DNA from: Paracoccaceae bacterium
Lineage (GTDB): Bacteria > Pseudomonadota > Alphaproteobacteria > Rhodobacterales > Rhodobacteraceae
DNA length: 64,000 nt
Direction of reading: 5' to 3'
Assembly: GCA_902512685.1 (NCBI GenBank)
Contig: CABXKH010000002.1
Span: 28,244-92,243 of the forward strand
Part shown: positions 27,096 through 36,734 of the stretch, one piece after another
Layout of the letters: each line of letters begins with the position of its first letter
How positions within the stretch are numbered: position 1 is the stretch's first letter
Made by a program: the position numbers and the translations under genes
The notes under the pieces: generated by a model
The model's input: the letters and a program-made list of their open reading frames with translations, nothing else
What the model was told of the DNA's origin: nothing
Database searches by the model: none

Positions 27096-28184
27096 TCAGC
27101 CTATCTTATAGCCCCAGAAAAAGGTAAGTTCCTCGGCAAATTGGCATCCGTGGGCTGCGGCAAAGCCTTGCAGCTCGACCTCTTCCCCGGCGCCGAGTGC
27201 AACAAATGCTTCGGTTTTGACGGCGCTTAGACCATCCATATGCGGCGCGGTATTCGCCGCGCGAGATGATTTTATTTCATGCGTGCCGTTGCGCATTAAG
27301 CGCGCCTTTAATTGGGTTAAATTCGAAGTGGTTTCTTTAAACATCACTTGTCCGGCCAAATAGTAACTGCCCTGAGTGGGCGCTCGAAAAACATTTTTCG
27401 CGGGATTAAAACAGCCCTGATCATTAAATTCGGCCATATTAATACCGATTTTGATCCATTGATCTGCCGGGGCATCATTGTTGTATTTGGTATAGGCGTG
27501 AAACCTTGGTAAATTGGGCAAGCTGACACAGGCCGTTGCTGCATCGATCCGCAGACCGTCGCGAAAAGTGATGTTATCCTTGGTGGTTGTGATGCGAAAA
27601 TCATCAGCCCCCAAAAGCCCCACCAAGGCGCGGGTTTGGCCATCACTTTGGAAAATGAAACCCGCATCCTGCGCCGCGGTTTCTTTGTTCAGGATATGCA
27701 AGATGCTGCCAGAACCGTCTTCGCCGCTTGGGACAGCAGTCCAAAGCGCTTTTTCAGTTTTAACGGCAAGTTTTTGTTGCTCGGTGGTCTCAGCCCCGAT
27801 GGACAGGCTTTCAAAGGCCGCATCAACCGACCCCTGCGCCGCGCCGCTAATGGCTTGCCAGTCTGTGCCATCAAAAGCCCGCAGGACCCCGCTTGAAAGC
27901 ACAAAAATCCGCCAGCCGGGTTGTGGGGCAAAAAATGCCCAATTGCCATCCTGCCAGAGGGCAATATCACCACTATGACCAGCCCATGCGCCGCTTGCAC
28001 CGGGCGGAATTAAATAACAATCACCTTCTTCTGCACTAAGGGGCGCGCTGTCTCGGCTGTCTGAAATAGCTGTCATTTGTACCAATATATCCAACTGGCG
28101 CAGCGCTTGATTGTGCGTGACATGTTTTTGCGCTTGGGATGGCTGAATGTAGGGCAGGGATAAACGAGAGGAATTTTCAGTCAT
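27096..28184 (-). CDS. DUF2793 protein with C1q-like C-terminal domain
   Basis: A 362-residue protein. The N-terminus is DUF2793 (SLPYIQPSQAQKHVTHNQAL; DGNWAFFAPQPGWRIFV; GTDWQAIS), a family frequent in Rhodobacterales and often near phage-like or surface genes. The C-terminal about 135 residues look like a C1q/TNF jelly-roll: FHAYTKYNN at its start, NVFRAPTQGSYYLAGQVMF, ARLMRNG, EAFVALGAGEEVELQG and a final aromatic strand. No signal peptide is seen. It is probably a structural or adhesive protein; no phage genes are adjacent. Confidence 0.7.
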   Translation of the reverse strand: MTENSSRLSLPYIQPSQAQKHVTHNQALRQLDILVQMTAISDSRDSAPLSAEEGDCYLIPPGASGAWAGHSGDIALWQDGNWAFFAPQPGWRIFVLSSGVLRAFDGTDWQAISGAAQGSVDAAFESLSIGAETTEQQKLAVKTEKALWTAVPSGEDGSGSILHILNKETAAQDAGFIFQSDGQTRALVGLLGADDFRITTTKDNITFRDGLRIDAATACVSLPNLPRFHAYTKYNNDAPADQWIKIGINMAEFNDQGCFNPAKNVFRAPTQGSYYLAGQVMFKETTSNLTQLKARLMRNGTHEIKSSRAANTAPHMDGLSAVKTEAFVALGAGEEVELQGFAAAHGCQFAEELTFFWGYKIG

Positions 28185-28276
28185 ATTAGGTATGGCCCGC
28201 AGTGGATGTGGACCAAACTATGATCTGAAATGGGTTAACGCGCAGCAATCCCTCCGCACGCAGAATAAAGTAATTA

Positions 28277-29605
28277 TTAAGAGGGCTCTTTGGAAAAGGG
28301 TTCCCGTCCGATGCTGTCATAGGATTCAAAGCCGGCTTTTCTGGCATCCTTGGCACTGTAGATATTTCTAAGGTCGGCCATCTTTGGTTGGTTCATTTTG
28401 CGGGCAATTATTTTTAAATCCAAAGCACGAAATTCATTCCATTCGGTCAGAATGACCAATAAGTCAGCGTTTTGTGATGCCTGATAGGGGTCTTCTACCC
28501 ATCGCCCGCCGGGAAGCAAATGTTCACCTTCGTGGCGGCCTTGGGGATCACATAGCCGTACTTTGGCGCCGCCGCCGATTAACGCTGGTACAATGGTCAG
28601 GCTGGGCGCATCGCGCATATCATCGGTGTTGGGCTTGAATGTCACTCCGAGCACAGCAATTATTTTATCTTTAAAGCTGCCATCACATAAATCCAAAAGC
28701 TTTTGGATCATCCGGCGTTTGATTTCATCATTGACCTTAATAACCGTTTCGGTGATTTGCATCGCAACGGCATTTTCCTGGCCGATGCGCGCAAGCGCTT
28801 TGGTGTCTTTGGGAAAGCAACTGCCGCCATATCCCGGACCGGCATGAAGAAATTTACTGCCAATTCGGTTGTCCATTCCCATGCCTTTGGCCACCTGTTT
28901 GACATCGGCGCCAACCTTTTCACAAAGTGCAGCAATTTCATTGATAAAACTGATTTTAGTGGCCAAAAACGCGTTTGCTGCGTATTTTGTCATTTCAGCG
29001 CTTTCCAGATCCGTTGTGATAATTGGAAAATCCCGCAAATATAGCGGCCGGTAAATTTCTTCCATCACCTCGGCAGCGCGTTCAGTTTGCACCCCGATCA
29101 TAACCCGATCAGGTTTCATAAAATCCTCAATAGCAGCCCCTTCGCGGAGAAATTCGGGATTAGAGGCGACATCAAATTCAAGCGAGGGCGCGGTTTTGCG
29201 GATCAATTGCTTAACCTGCCTGTTGGTGCCCACTGGGACTGTGGATTTTGTAACCACAACCAGATAATCTTGCGCAGCTTGGGCAATTTCTTCTGCAGCG
29301 GCCATAACATATTGCAGATCGGCATGCCCGTCACCGCGCCGCGTCGGGGTGCCAACGGCAATAAATGCCGCGTCCGCCCCATCTATTGCGGCCTGTAAGT
29401 CTTTACTAAAGCAAAGCCGGCCAGCTGCTACGTTTTTCGCCATCAGCGCGTCTAGGCCGGGTTCATAAATAGGAACTTTGCCAGAGTTGAGCAGGTCTAT
29501 TTTTTGCGGGTCTTTGTCGACACAAACAACGCTATGGCCAAAATCGGAAAAACAAATGCCCGACACAAGTCCCACATAGCCTGTTCCAATCATTGCAATT
29601 TTCAT
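28277..29605 (-). CDS. ugd: UDP-glucose 6-dehydrogenase
   Basis: A 442-residue enzyme oxidising UDP-glucose to UDP-glucuronate for exopolysaccharide or lipopolysaccharide. It has the Rossmann motif GTGYVGLVSGICFSDFGH, STVPVGT, the NPEFLREG sugar-nucleotide site, KYAANAFLATKISFINE with the catalytic lysine, and the active-site cysteine GYGGSCFPKD. The ATG at 29605 is preferred to the TTG one codon earlier. It is divergent from the RTX protein remnant and downstream of nothing obvious for polysaccharide assembly. Confidence 0.95.
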   Translation of the reverse strand: MKIAMIGTGYVGLVSGICFSDFGHSVVCVDKDPQKIDLLNSGKVPIYEPGLDALMAKNVAAGRLCFSKDLQAAIDGADAAFIAVGTPTRRGDGHADLQYVMAAAEEIAQAAQDYLVVVTKSTVPVGTNRQVKQLIRKTAPSLEFDVASNPEFLREGAAIEDFMKPDRVMIGVQTERAAEVMEEIYRPLYLRDFPIITTDLESAEMTKYAANAFLATKISFINEIAALCEKVGADVKQVAKGMGMDNRIGSKFLHAGPGYGGSCFPKDTKALARIGQENAVAMQITETVIKVNDEIKRRMIQKLLDLCDGSFKDKIIAVLGVTFKPNTDDMRDAPSLTIVPALIGGGAKVRLCDPQGRHEGEHLLPGGRWVEDPYQASQNADLLVILTEWNEFRALDLKIIARKMNQPKMADLRNIYSAKDARKAGFESYDSIGREPFSKEPS

Positions 29606-29791
29606 CAAATTCTACCTATCTGCAAAACGATCGCCCCTGTCAAAATACGCAACGGTGGCCAATGCAGGTTTGATAGTGTGTTAAGCGATGAAATCCTAGA
29701 GTATTTCATATTACTTTCTGCGGTTTTGTTAAATCTTTATGAATCTGCCCCCACAATGCCACATTTTATTAAATTTCCGTAAACCTTAGTC

Positions 29792-31999
29792 GTGAACTTT
29801 GGTCTCCAAGCGTGGGGCGCTTTGGGTGAGAAAATGATATATGCACAATGGCTGGGGTCATTGGGGGCAACCTTTGAGAGTCGCGATGAAAGACCTGTCG
29901 GCATGTTGGCAAATACAGCCAAGGGTCAGTTGTCGGTTTATGATTATCAGGCGCAGCAGGCGCTAACGTATCAGGTGCAAGAGGGTGGGTTAGAGCAAAC
30001 CGAGGCGGCCGCATTGATGGCTGCTGAGCGGCATGAGCTGCGGATTGGCGCATCAGTTTATTGGTTGGATTCGCTGGCGACAGGACATCTTGACGGGCTT
30101 TATCAAAATTCAAATTACATCTCGAACAGCTTATTGTTGCAGTCGGGTGGATCCTAATCTGCAGGTCAAAGTTTGCATCTTGTTAGCACCAAAAGCGCAG
30201 ATCAATCCTTTGTGATTGCAGCTGCGAGTAATGGTGAGGGGATCGAAGTTTTTCAGTACAGCGAAGGAGTGATCGGGGCCTCTACCGAGCGCATTCTTGA
30301 TGATGAAACCAGCTATTTGCAGCAGGTGTGTGATTTGGCAACAGCCCGAATTAGTGAGACCACCTATGTTTATGTGGCCTCCGGCGTTGAACATGGCCTT
30401 TCAATATTCTCCTTGGGAGTTGATGGACAGCTTTCACCCGTGGCCAATGTCGGGCAGGCGCAATCCTTGCCCATCAATGCAATTTCCCAAGTTGACATGA
30501 TCGCTCTAGGGGCGGCCCGGTTTTTACTGGTGGCATCTCAGGGGGCAAATTCACTGACCGTTTTGCGCGTGCTGGAAGACGGAAACCTAAAACCCGCAGA
30601 TCATATTCTAGATGACCTTGCTCTGCGGATAGAAAACAACTCTGCACTTGCTTATGTCGAAGTTAAGGGCAGGGGTTTGCTTGCGGCTGCCGGCAATGAT
30701 GGCGGGATCAGCTTTTTTGAGCTGTTGCCAAGCGGGCGTTTGATCCATCACAGCACGGTCATTACCGGGCCAGAGGCGGGGATCGGTGCTATTAGCGATT
30801 TGAGTTTGTTGAGCGCGGGACCGATTTTCTATCTGGTGGCGCGTGATAAATCTCAGGCTGGTTTGGGCGTTTTCAAAATTGATGTCAGCAGCTTTGGCGC
30901 AGCACAGGGCAGCGCAGGAGTGTTAGATGATCTGCTCGTTGCTGCGCCCGGTGCTTTGGCAATCAACGGATATGAGGGGGATGATTATCTGGTCGACGGG
31001 ATAGGCCGTGATGTCATGACCGGAGGCGCTGGGCGGGATGTCTTTGTGCTGACGGCGGACGAAAAAATTGACCAGATAAGCGATTTTGATAGTCACCAAG
31101 ACATATTGGATCTGTCCTTATGGCCAATGCTTTATAGCTCAGCGCAGCTGACATTTGTTGAAGACTCTGATGGCGTTACAATCCATTTCCGGGGTGAGGA
31201 ACTGGTGATCAAGTCCGCCTCCGGATCAGGCCTTACGTCAGCGGATTTTGGCGCCGGCACAATAACCTATCTTACGCGGTTTGATGTGCATCTGCAGCCT
31301 CAAGAAATTAGCCAGCCGACAGCGACTGCGCCGCCATTAAATCAAGGTGTCATTCTGGCAAAACCGCAGGCGGATTTTTTGTTCCCGCTCAGTGTGCAGG
31401 ATATTGCAGAATATCCAAAACTGGTATCAGAACCGTTTCAAATGCAGGCAGGTCCTTATTTTATTACCGCAGCCTTTAGCAACATGGGCTCTATTCTGGG
31501 CACAATTGCCCCCTCCCAAACCAAAAGTCCGATCTATAAATTGCCAGAAATTGGCCGATCGGACAACGAAGGTATGAACGGTAGCGCAGGGAGTGATTAT
31601 TTTATGGCAATGGGGGGGCATGATGTACTTTACGGACAGGCGGGTAATGATACCCTCTGCGGTGGTGATGGTTCCGATAGGATCTATGGCGGCGATGGCA
31701 AGGATGTTCTCATCGGGGGGGTCGGATCGGATTTACTCTGTGGTGGCAGCGGCGCTGATTGGTTTGTGTTTCATCCCACCATCGCGGGCGAGATTGACGT
31801 GATCGCTGATTTTGACCCGAATGTGGACACAGTCTATCTATCAGGTCTATCCGGAACAAACTCTGACGAAAATTATTCTCAGTTGATTTTTGTCCAAGTC
31901 GATCAGGATCTATGGCTTGATGTCTTGGGCCAAGGGGTCATATTCAAAGACCTCCTGCATGCGCAAATTTCTGCGGATGAGTTTCTTTTTAACTTCTAA
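29792..31999 (+). pseudogene. RTX-type Ca2+-binding beta-propeller-like protein, broken by an in-frame stop
   Basis: One frame from a GTG at 29792 to 31999 is interrupted only by TAA at 30155–30157. Joined, it would be about 735 residues. Residues after the stop show repeated propeller-like blades (YVYVASGVEHGLSIFSLG; GNDGGISFFELLPSGRL), a GGAGRDVFVL segment, then the RTX nonapeptides (GGDGSDRIYGGDGKDVLIGG) and a C-terminal type I secretion-like end. The stop would be CAA before a C-to-T change. The fragment after the stop can start at TTG 30173 but has no ribosome-binding site, so the gene is probably dead or recoded. Confidence 0.65.
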
Positions 32000-32014
32000 T
32001 TTTCGATCAAAATT

Positions 32015-34281
32015 CTAGATAAAAATAATATCATCTATAGAGAATAGGGCGGCGTCTTTTCCGATCAAATTCAAGCAATAATCGCCATATATTATTTCGC
32101 TGCCCTTTGCAGTTTCCACAATTAATATATCTTTGAACCGTCCTAATTGACCATGACTGGAAATACCCACCATTATCAGCGTGTCTTGGACGGGATCGAA
32201 GTCTGAGATCATATCTTGGTCTGGTTCATTAATATTGCGAAATACGAAGCTATCAGCCCCTGAGCCGCCGTCGATAGTATCGCTGCCAGAGCCGCCATCA
32301 ATACGGTCATTACCCGCGCCCCCGGTAATAAAATCATCGCCCCCCGCAGAGAGTAGAATATCATCACCGCCGCCGCCGGACAGGACATCTGCGCCGGCCC
32401 CTGTTTGAATTTTATTGGCTGCGTTATCACCAAAAACAGAACGACTTTTCGATGAGGCTGACGGATCTGTGATCTTTGTGTCCGCAAAGTCATTTTGTGT
32501 CCATATCTGGCCTTGACCTGCCGTCCAGATGAATATTGAGCCATCAATTTTTATCCTCCCGGCGCGCTGGGAAGCGCTGCAATGCCGGATGCATCCGAGG
32601 TATCGCATAAGTCTGCTAGTTTTGTGGAATGGCCAATACTGAGTTCGATAACCTCATAGGGGTCCAGTTGAAACGTGATACTATTGGGCGATCCCAGCTC
32701 TGCCTGGGAAAGATGTTTATAGGACGAACTCACGTCGGTTTCGCTGGCGAAATAGTAATCTTCTATGGTCTTAGGATCAGAATTTTTGGGCAAAATGTCA
32801 TCAAATTGAGGTAAATACGTCAGGTATTTAACCTCGCCACCAGAAGTTTCTTTTATAGTAATATGATCCTGATTTGTATCATCAAAAAACGCCAGGGATT
32901 TCAAATCCAGATACTCAATATAGCTGATTTGGCGTTTCGCGACACGGTTTTTATGATTTGAGTCACCCATTTCGCTCAACCCATCAGAGCTGGCAGGATC
33001 ATAGCCAAGGATCACGGCTGAGACGGTTGTGATATCCGGTGCAATCCCGCGTAAATCAATAGTAACCTGTGTGGTTTGTGCCGTGCGGGATGCCATATAA
33101 AGCAAGGTTTTATAATCCTGCCGGAGCGCAACTGTTTCCAAGCCCGTCAGCTTTTGGTCAAAGTATAGCTTGAGAAGGCGGGCAGAGGCGGCACCTGAGG
33201 AGTTGGCAAAATTCTGCGACAGCAAATTAAAACGCGCCGCCAGCAGGTGTGAGCTCTGCGGTCTCGGCGGGATTACCTGCAAGACTATTTGGGGTTTTAT
33301 GCTGGATCGGCCAGGCGTGCGCCGCATCAACGCCAAGCTCAAGCATATATTCAAACTGTTTTAAAAGCGTGCCGGCGCCCTTTAATCCAAGCTGATCTGC
33401 ATCGGATTTTTGGACATTCCATTCTGTAAACACCAAATCCAGATCACGCGTTGACACCTGCGCCCATTGTTGCTCCCAAGCTGCAATTTTTTGTTGCAAA
33501 TAGCGGGTTTCAAGCTGAATACCGGACCCGTTTAAGAGCTTGCAAAATCATCAGAGCCATGATGGTCCTTGATGTAGTAGTAGTGTTGAACAAGGCCATT
33601 GATTGCCTTGATTGCAGGCTGGTCCAACTGTTTGATGATCGCGGCATTGGCTAGATTATGGTTGCCAGTTCCAGAATAATCACTGCCATGACCAAAAATT
33701 TCTGCCATTTGTATCAGTATTTTCGGCTGCGCCGCCTCATTTATACCGGCCGCTTGAAAACCACTTTTCAAGGCTTCTGCTGCAATATTTTCCCAGCTTC
33801 CATAAGCTGTCTCTGATAGCCACTCGGCGCCAATTGAATATTCATTACCAATTTCGACGGCCTTGACCACATCCGCGTAATCACGTCCAAGCAGTCGGGC
33901 AAAATCATAGACCTTTTGCGCATAACCGGTGCTGTCGTACCCCTTTGATGAAAGGTTTTTGGTAGGGATGCCCAACGTCACCGTATATGGGTTTTCTGTT
34001 TTATTATGCGCACGCACCCAATCAAGAAAATTGACCAAATGCGGGGCTAGTGCGTGAGTTGAACTGTCTGTTAATAGATCGCCTTCGTCCTCCATAAATC
34101 CACCAGGATAGCGCAGATCGCTTAAGCCCAAAGACGCCGCGCTTTTGGCAAAATTTGACGTGACCACACCTTCTTCAGAGATATTAACACCGTGCAGTGC
34201 ATTGCCGCCGAAATCTGCGGCCCCTGCGCTATGCTGCGTAAGTGTAACAGAGGTGATGGCAATACTTTTGGTTCGAGCCAT
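32015..34281 (-). pseudogene. secreted clan GH-A-type glycoside hydrolase with RTX tail, broken by three frameshifts
   Basis: Four minus-strand pieces (34281–33532, 33544–33227, 33252–32551, 32563–32015) form one protein of about 755 residues when three one-base shifts are repaired, near 33535–33547, 33229–33232 and 32553–32560. The barrel shows the general acid/base motif EIGNEY and the nucleophile motif FTEWN, the clan GH-A pattern. The end carries RTX repeats (GGAGNDRIDGGSGSDTIDGG) and an acidic, aromatic secretion tail. No N-terminal signal peptide is seen, consistent with type I export. The nonapeptide end meets the other RTX gene tail to tail, 15 bp away. Confidence 0.7.
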
Positions 34282-34786
34282 TGAAAGTTTCCAGAGTCGG
34301 TAACATCACCACAAAAAAGTATGTGAGATTATCAAAACGGTAATAATGATGAGCTATATTTTTCAATACTCATAGGTGCAAAACAAATTTTGCAAAAATG
34401 CAAATAGATTTTTTTCTGGATAGATTTTTATTGATATTTTTTCTTAAAGTTAAAAAAATTCTTTAAAAACAAAAGATACACAGAAATCCTGTTTTTTTCA
34501 TGAAAATTTGATTATCAAAAAGATAGGCAAAATCACGAGATAATTTTGTATTCCGACATCAATTCAGAGGAATTAAAAAGTCAAAAAAGAATTAATAATC
34601 CGAAAGAATCTTTCAATTAATCAGCGCCAACATTCGTCTGTCGGTAAATTATCATGCGCGTGGGCTTGAATTTAAAGGGGTAAGAGGCAATTTAGAATTG
34701 AGGGATTTTGTGGATATTTGCGGCTTTTGCTTGACCTGCCCCACCGAATTGGCCTTAAGGCATGCAGCAGTAAATATAGGATGAGT
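34282..34786. other. AT-rich gap with A-tracts
   Basis: 505 bp with no gene. Between about 34360 and 34620 the sequence is extremely AT-rich with many runs of four or more A or T, spaced like intrinsically bent DNA. It must hold the promoters of the RTX hydrolase (minus) and of the ABC exporter (plus). A target for a xenogeneic silencer is possible. Confidence 0.5.
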
Positions 34787-36586
34787 ATGCGACCCGATTC
34801 TCCCCCGGTACCGCTCGAAATTGACCGCAAAACATCGCGTAAACTAACGGCGCTAACAGGGCTATTTCCGTTTATCCTGCCGTATCGGGCTATGATTGCG
34901 GCTGCCACGTTCGCCTTGATGATCACGGCGGCCGTTTCATTGGTTTTGCCCTTAGCGGTACGCCGGGTGGTGGATAATTTTAATACATCGCAAGAAGCCA
35001 TATTAGACCAGTATTTTGCTGCGGCCCTTGGGGTTGCGCTTTTGCTGGCTCTGGGTACGGCGATGCGTTATGCGCTGGTCACTCGGCTCGGCGAACGGGT
35101 GGTCGCCGACATTCGCAAGGCGGTGTTTGACCGCGTTATCACAATGAGCCCGGCATTTTATGAAAACATTATGACCGGCGAGGTTTTAAGCCGGATCACC
35201 ACCGATACGACTTTAATTCTTTCTGTGGTCGGCTCTTCTGTGTCCGTTGCGCTGCGCAATGTTTTGATATTCGTTGGTGGTTTGATCTTGATGTTGGTGA
35301 CATCGGCAAAGCTGACCTCGCTGGTTTTGCTAATTGTTCCGGCCATCTTGATCCCGATTTTGACTTTGGGTCGAAGGGTGCGCAAACTGAGCAAAGAGAA
35401 CCAAGATTGGATTGCGGCAAGTTCGGGCACGGCATCCGAAGCTTTAAGCGCGGTGCAAACTGTTCAGGCCTTTACCCATGAAAACGAAACCCGGCAACGC
35501 TTCTGTGATGTGACGGAAAACAGTTTCCATTCGGCAAGCCGCCGGATCAACACCCGCGCATGGATGACGCTGATTGTTATTTTCCTTGTCTTTGCGGGTA
35601 TTGTCGGCGTGCTGTGGGTCGGTGCCCGCGATGTTCGCTCGGGGGTTTTGACCCCCGGCACCCTTGTCCAATTTGTCATTTACGCAGTGATGGTTGCTGG
35701 TTCGGTTGCAACACTGTCTGAGATATGGGGCGAGTTGCAAAGGGCCGCAGGGGCGACCGATCGTCTGGTCGAGCTATTGGCCATCGAAGATGCGGTCAAA
35801 GATCCGATAAGCCCAACCCCGCGCCGTGCAAATGGCCAAGGCGCCATCAGGTTTGAAGAAGTGACCTTTCGCTATCCTTCACGGCCGTCAGCTGCCGCGC
35901 TTGACGGTATTTCTCTGGATATAAAACCAGGAGAGACTATTGCATTGGTGGGTCCCTCAGGAGCTGGTAAAACCACCATCATTCAGCTGATTTTGCGGTT
36001 TTACGACCCCGATTCAGGTCGAATAACACTCGATGGTGTGGAGCTTGGGAAAATGCGCCGCGATGATTTTCGCCAAACCATGTCGCTTGTATCGCAGAAC
36101 CCGATGATTTTTGCGGCAACAGCGCGGGAAAATATTCGCTTTGGCCGGCCTTCAGCGTCGGATCAAGACATCGAAGCAGCCGCGCAAGCCGCAGCAGCTC
36201 ATGGGTTTATCTGTGATTTGCCAGATGGCTATGACACTTATGTGGGCGAGCGCGGTGCGATGCTCAGCGGGGGGCAAAAGCAGCGCATCGCCATTGCGCG
36301 TGCAATTTTGCGCGATGCGCCGGTGCTATTGCTTGACGAAGCCACCAGCGCGCTGGATGCGGAAAGCGAAGTCGCTGTGCAGCAGGCGGTTGAAGCCCTG
36401 GCCCGCGACCGTACAACTATTATTGTGGCGCATCGCCTCGCCACCGTCAAAAAGGCCGATCGCATTGTCGTCTTTGATCAGGGCCGGATTATTGCCAGTG
36501 GAAACCATCAGGCGCTGGTTGCAGAAGGCGGGCTTTATGCGCGTTTGGCGCGGCTGCAATTCACCGACGGAGCTTCGGCGGCCTAA
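34787..36586 (+). CDS. ABC exporter, fused permease and ATPase (MsbA-related)
   Basis: A half-transporter of about 599 residues: six membrane helices in the first half and a nucleotide-binding domain with Walker A (GPSGAGKTT), signature (LSGGQKQRIAIARA), Walker B (VLLLDEATSALD) and H-loop (IIVAHRL). It fits the MsbA-related group common in alphaproteobacteria (lipid, glycolipid or drug export). I chose the ATG at 34787, five bases after AGGA; the ATG at 34781 overlaps that site and 34718 has none. It is not an obvious type I secretion ATPase because no membrane-fusion or channel genes follow, although the RTX genes are adjacent. Confidence 0.9.
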   Translation: MRPDSPPVPLEIDRKTSRKLTALTGLFPFILPYRAMIAAATFALMITAAVSLVLPLAVRRVVDNFNTSQEAILDQYFAAALGVALLLALGTAMRYALVTRLGERVVADIRKAVFDRVITMSPAFYENIMTGEVLSRITTDTTLILSVVGSSVSVALRNVLIFVGGLILMLVTSAKLTSLVLLIVPAILIPILTLGRRVRKLSKENQDWIAASSGTASEALSAVQTVQAFTHENETRQRFCDVTENSFHSASRRINTRAWMTLIVIFLVFAGIVGVLWVGARDVRSGVLTPGTLVQFVIYAVMVAGSVATLSEIWGELQRAAGATDRLVELLAIEDAVKDPISPTPRRANGQGAIRFEEVTFRYPSRPSAAALDGISLDIKPGETIALVGPSGAGKTTIIQLILRFYDPDSGRITLDGVELGKMRRDDFRQTMSLVSQNPMIFAATARENIRFGRPSASDQDIEAAAQAAAAHGFICDLPDGYDTYVGERGAMLSGGQKQRIAIARAILRDAPVLLLDEATSALDAESEVAVQQAVEALARDRTTIIVAHRLATVKKADRIVVFDQGRIIASGNHQALVAEGGLYARLARLQFTDGASAA

Positions 36587-36734
36587 GCGCCATCAACTTG
36601 ACCCAAAGATGTCTTTGCCATGGGCTTGTAGTTTGGTTATTGTTAGTCAAACACAACTACCGCCTTTAGGGGGGCATTCTTTTTCTATGCTATTTGGCAT
36701 AGAGGCGGGGTGTATAATTAACAGGGGAAAGAAA

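Noticed and set aside
17549..28200. Prophage or integrative element at tRNA-Gly
   Set aside because: No integrase, no tail/capsid genes and no duplicated tRNA end were visible, so only a degenerate island is suggested.
34787..36586. Type I secretion ATPase for the neighbouring RTX proteins
   Set aside because: No membrane-fusion or channel gene accompanies it, and its sequence is closer to MsbA-related exporters.
36111..36734. Long N-terminal extension of the acyl-CoA synthetase frame
   Set aside because: It lies inside the ABC exporter gene in another frame; a proper ribosome-binding site and normal family start are at 36735.
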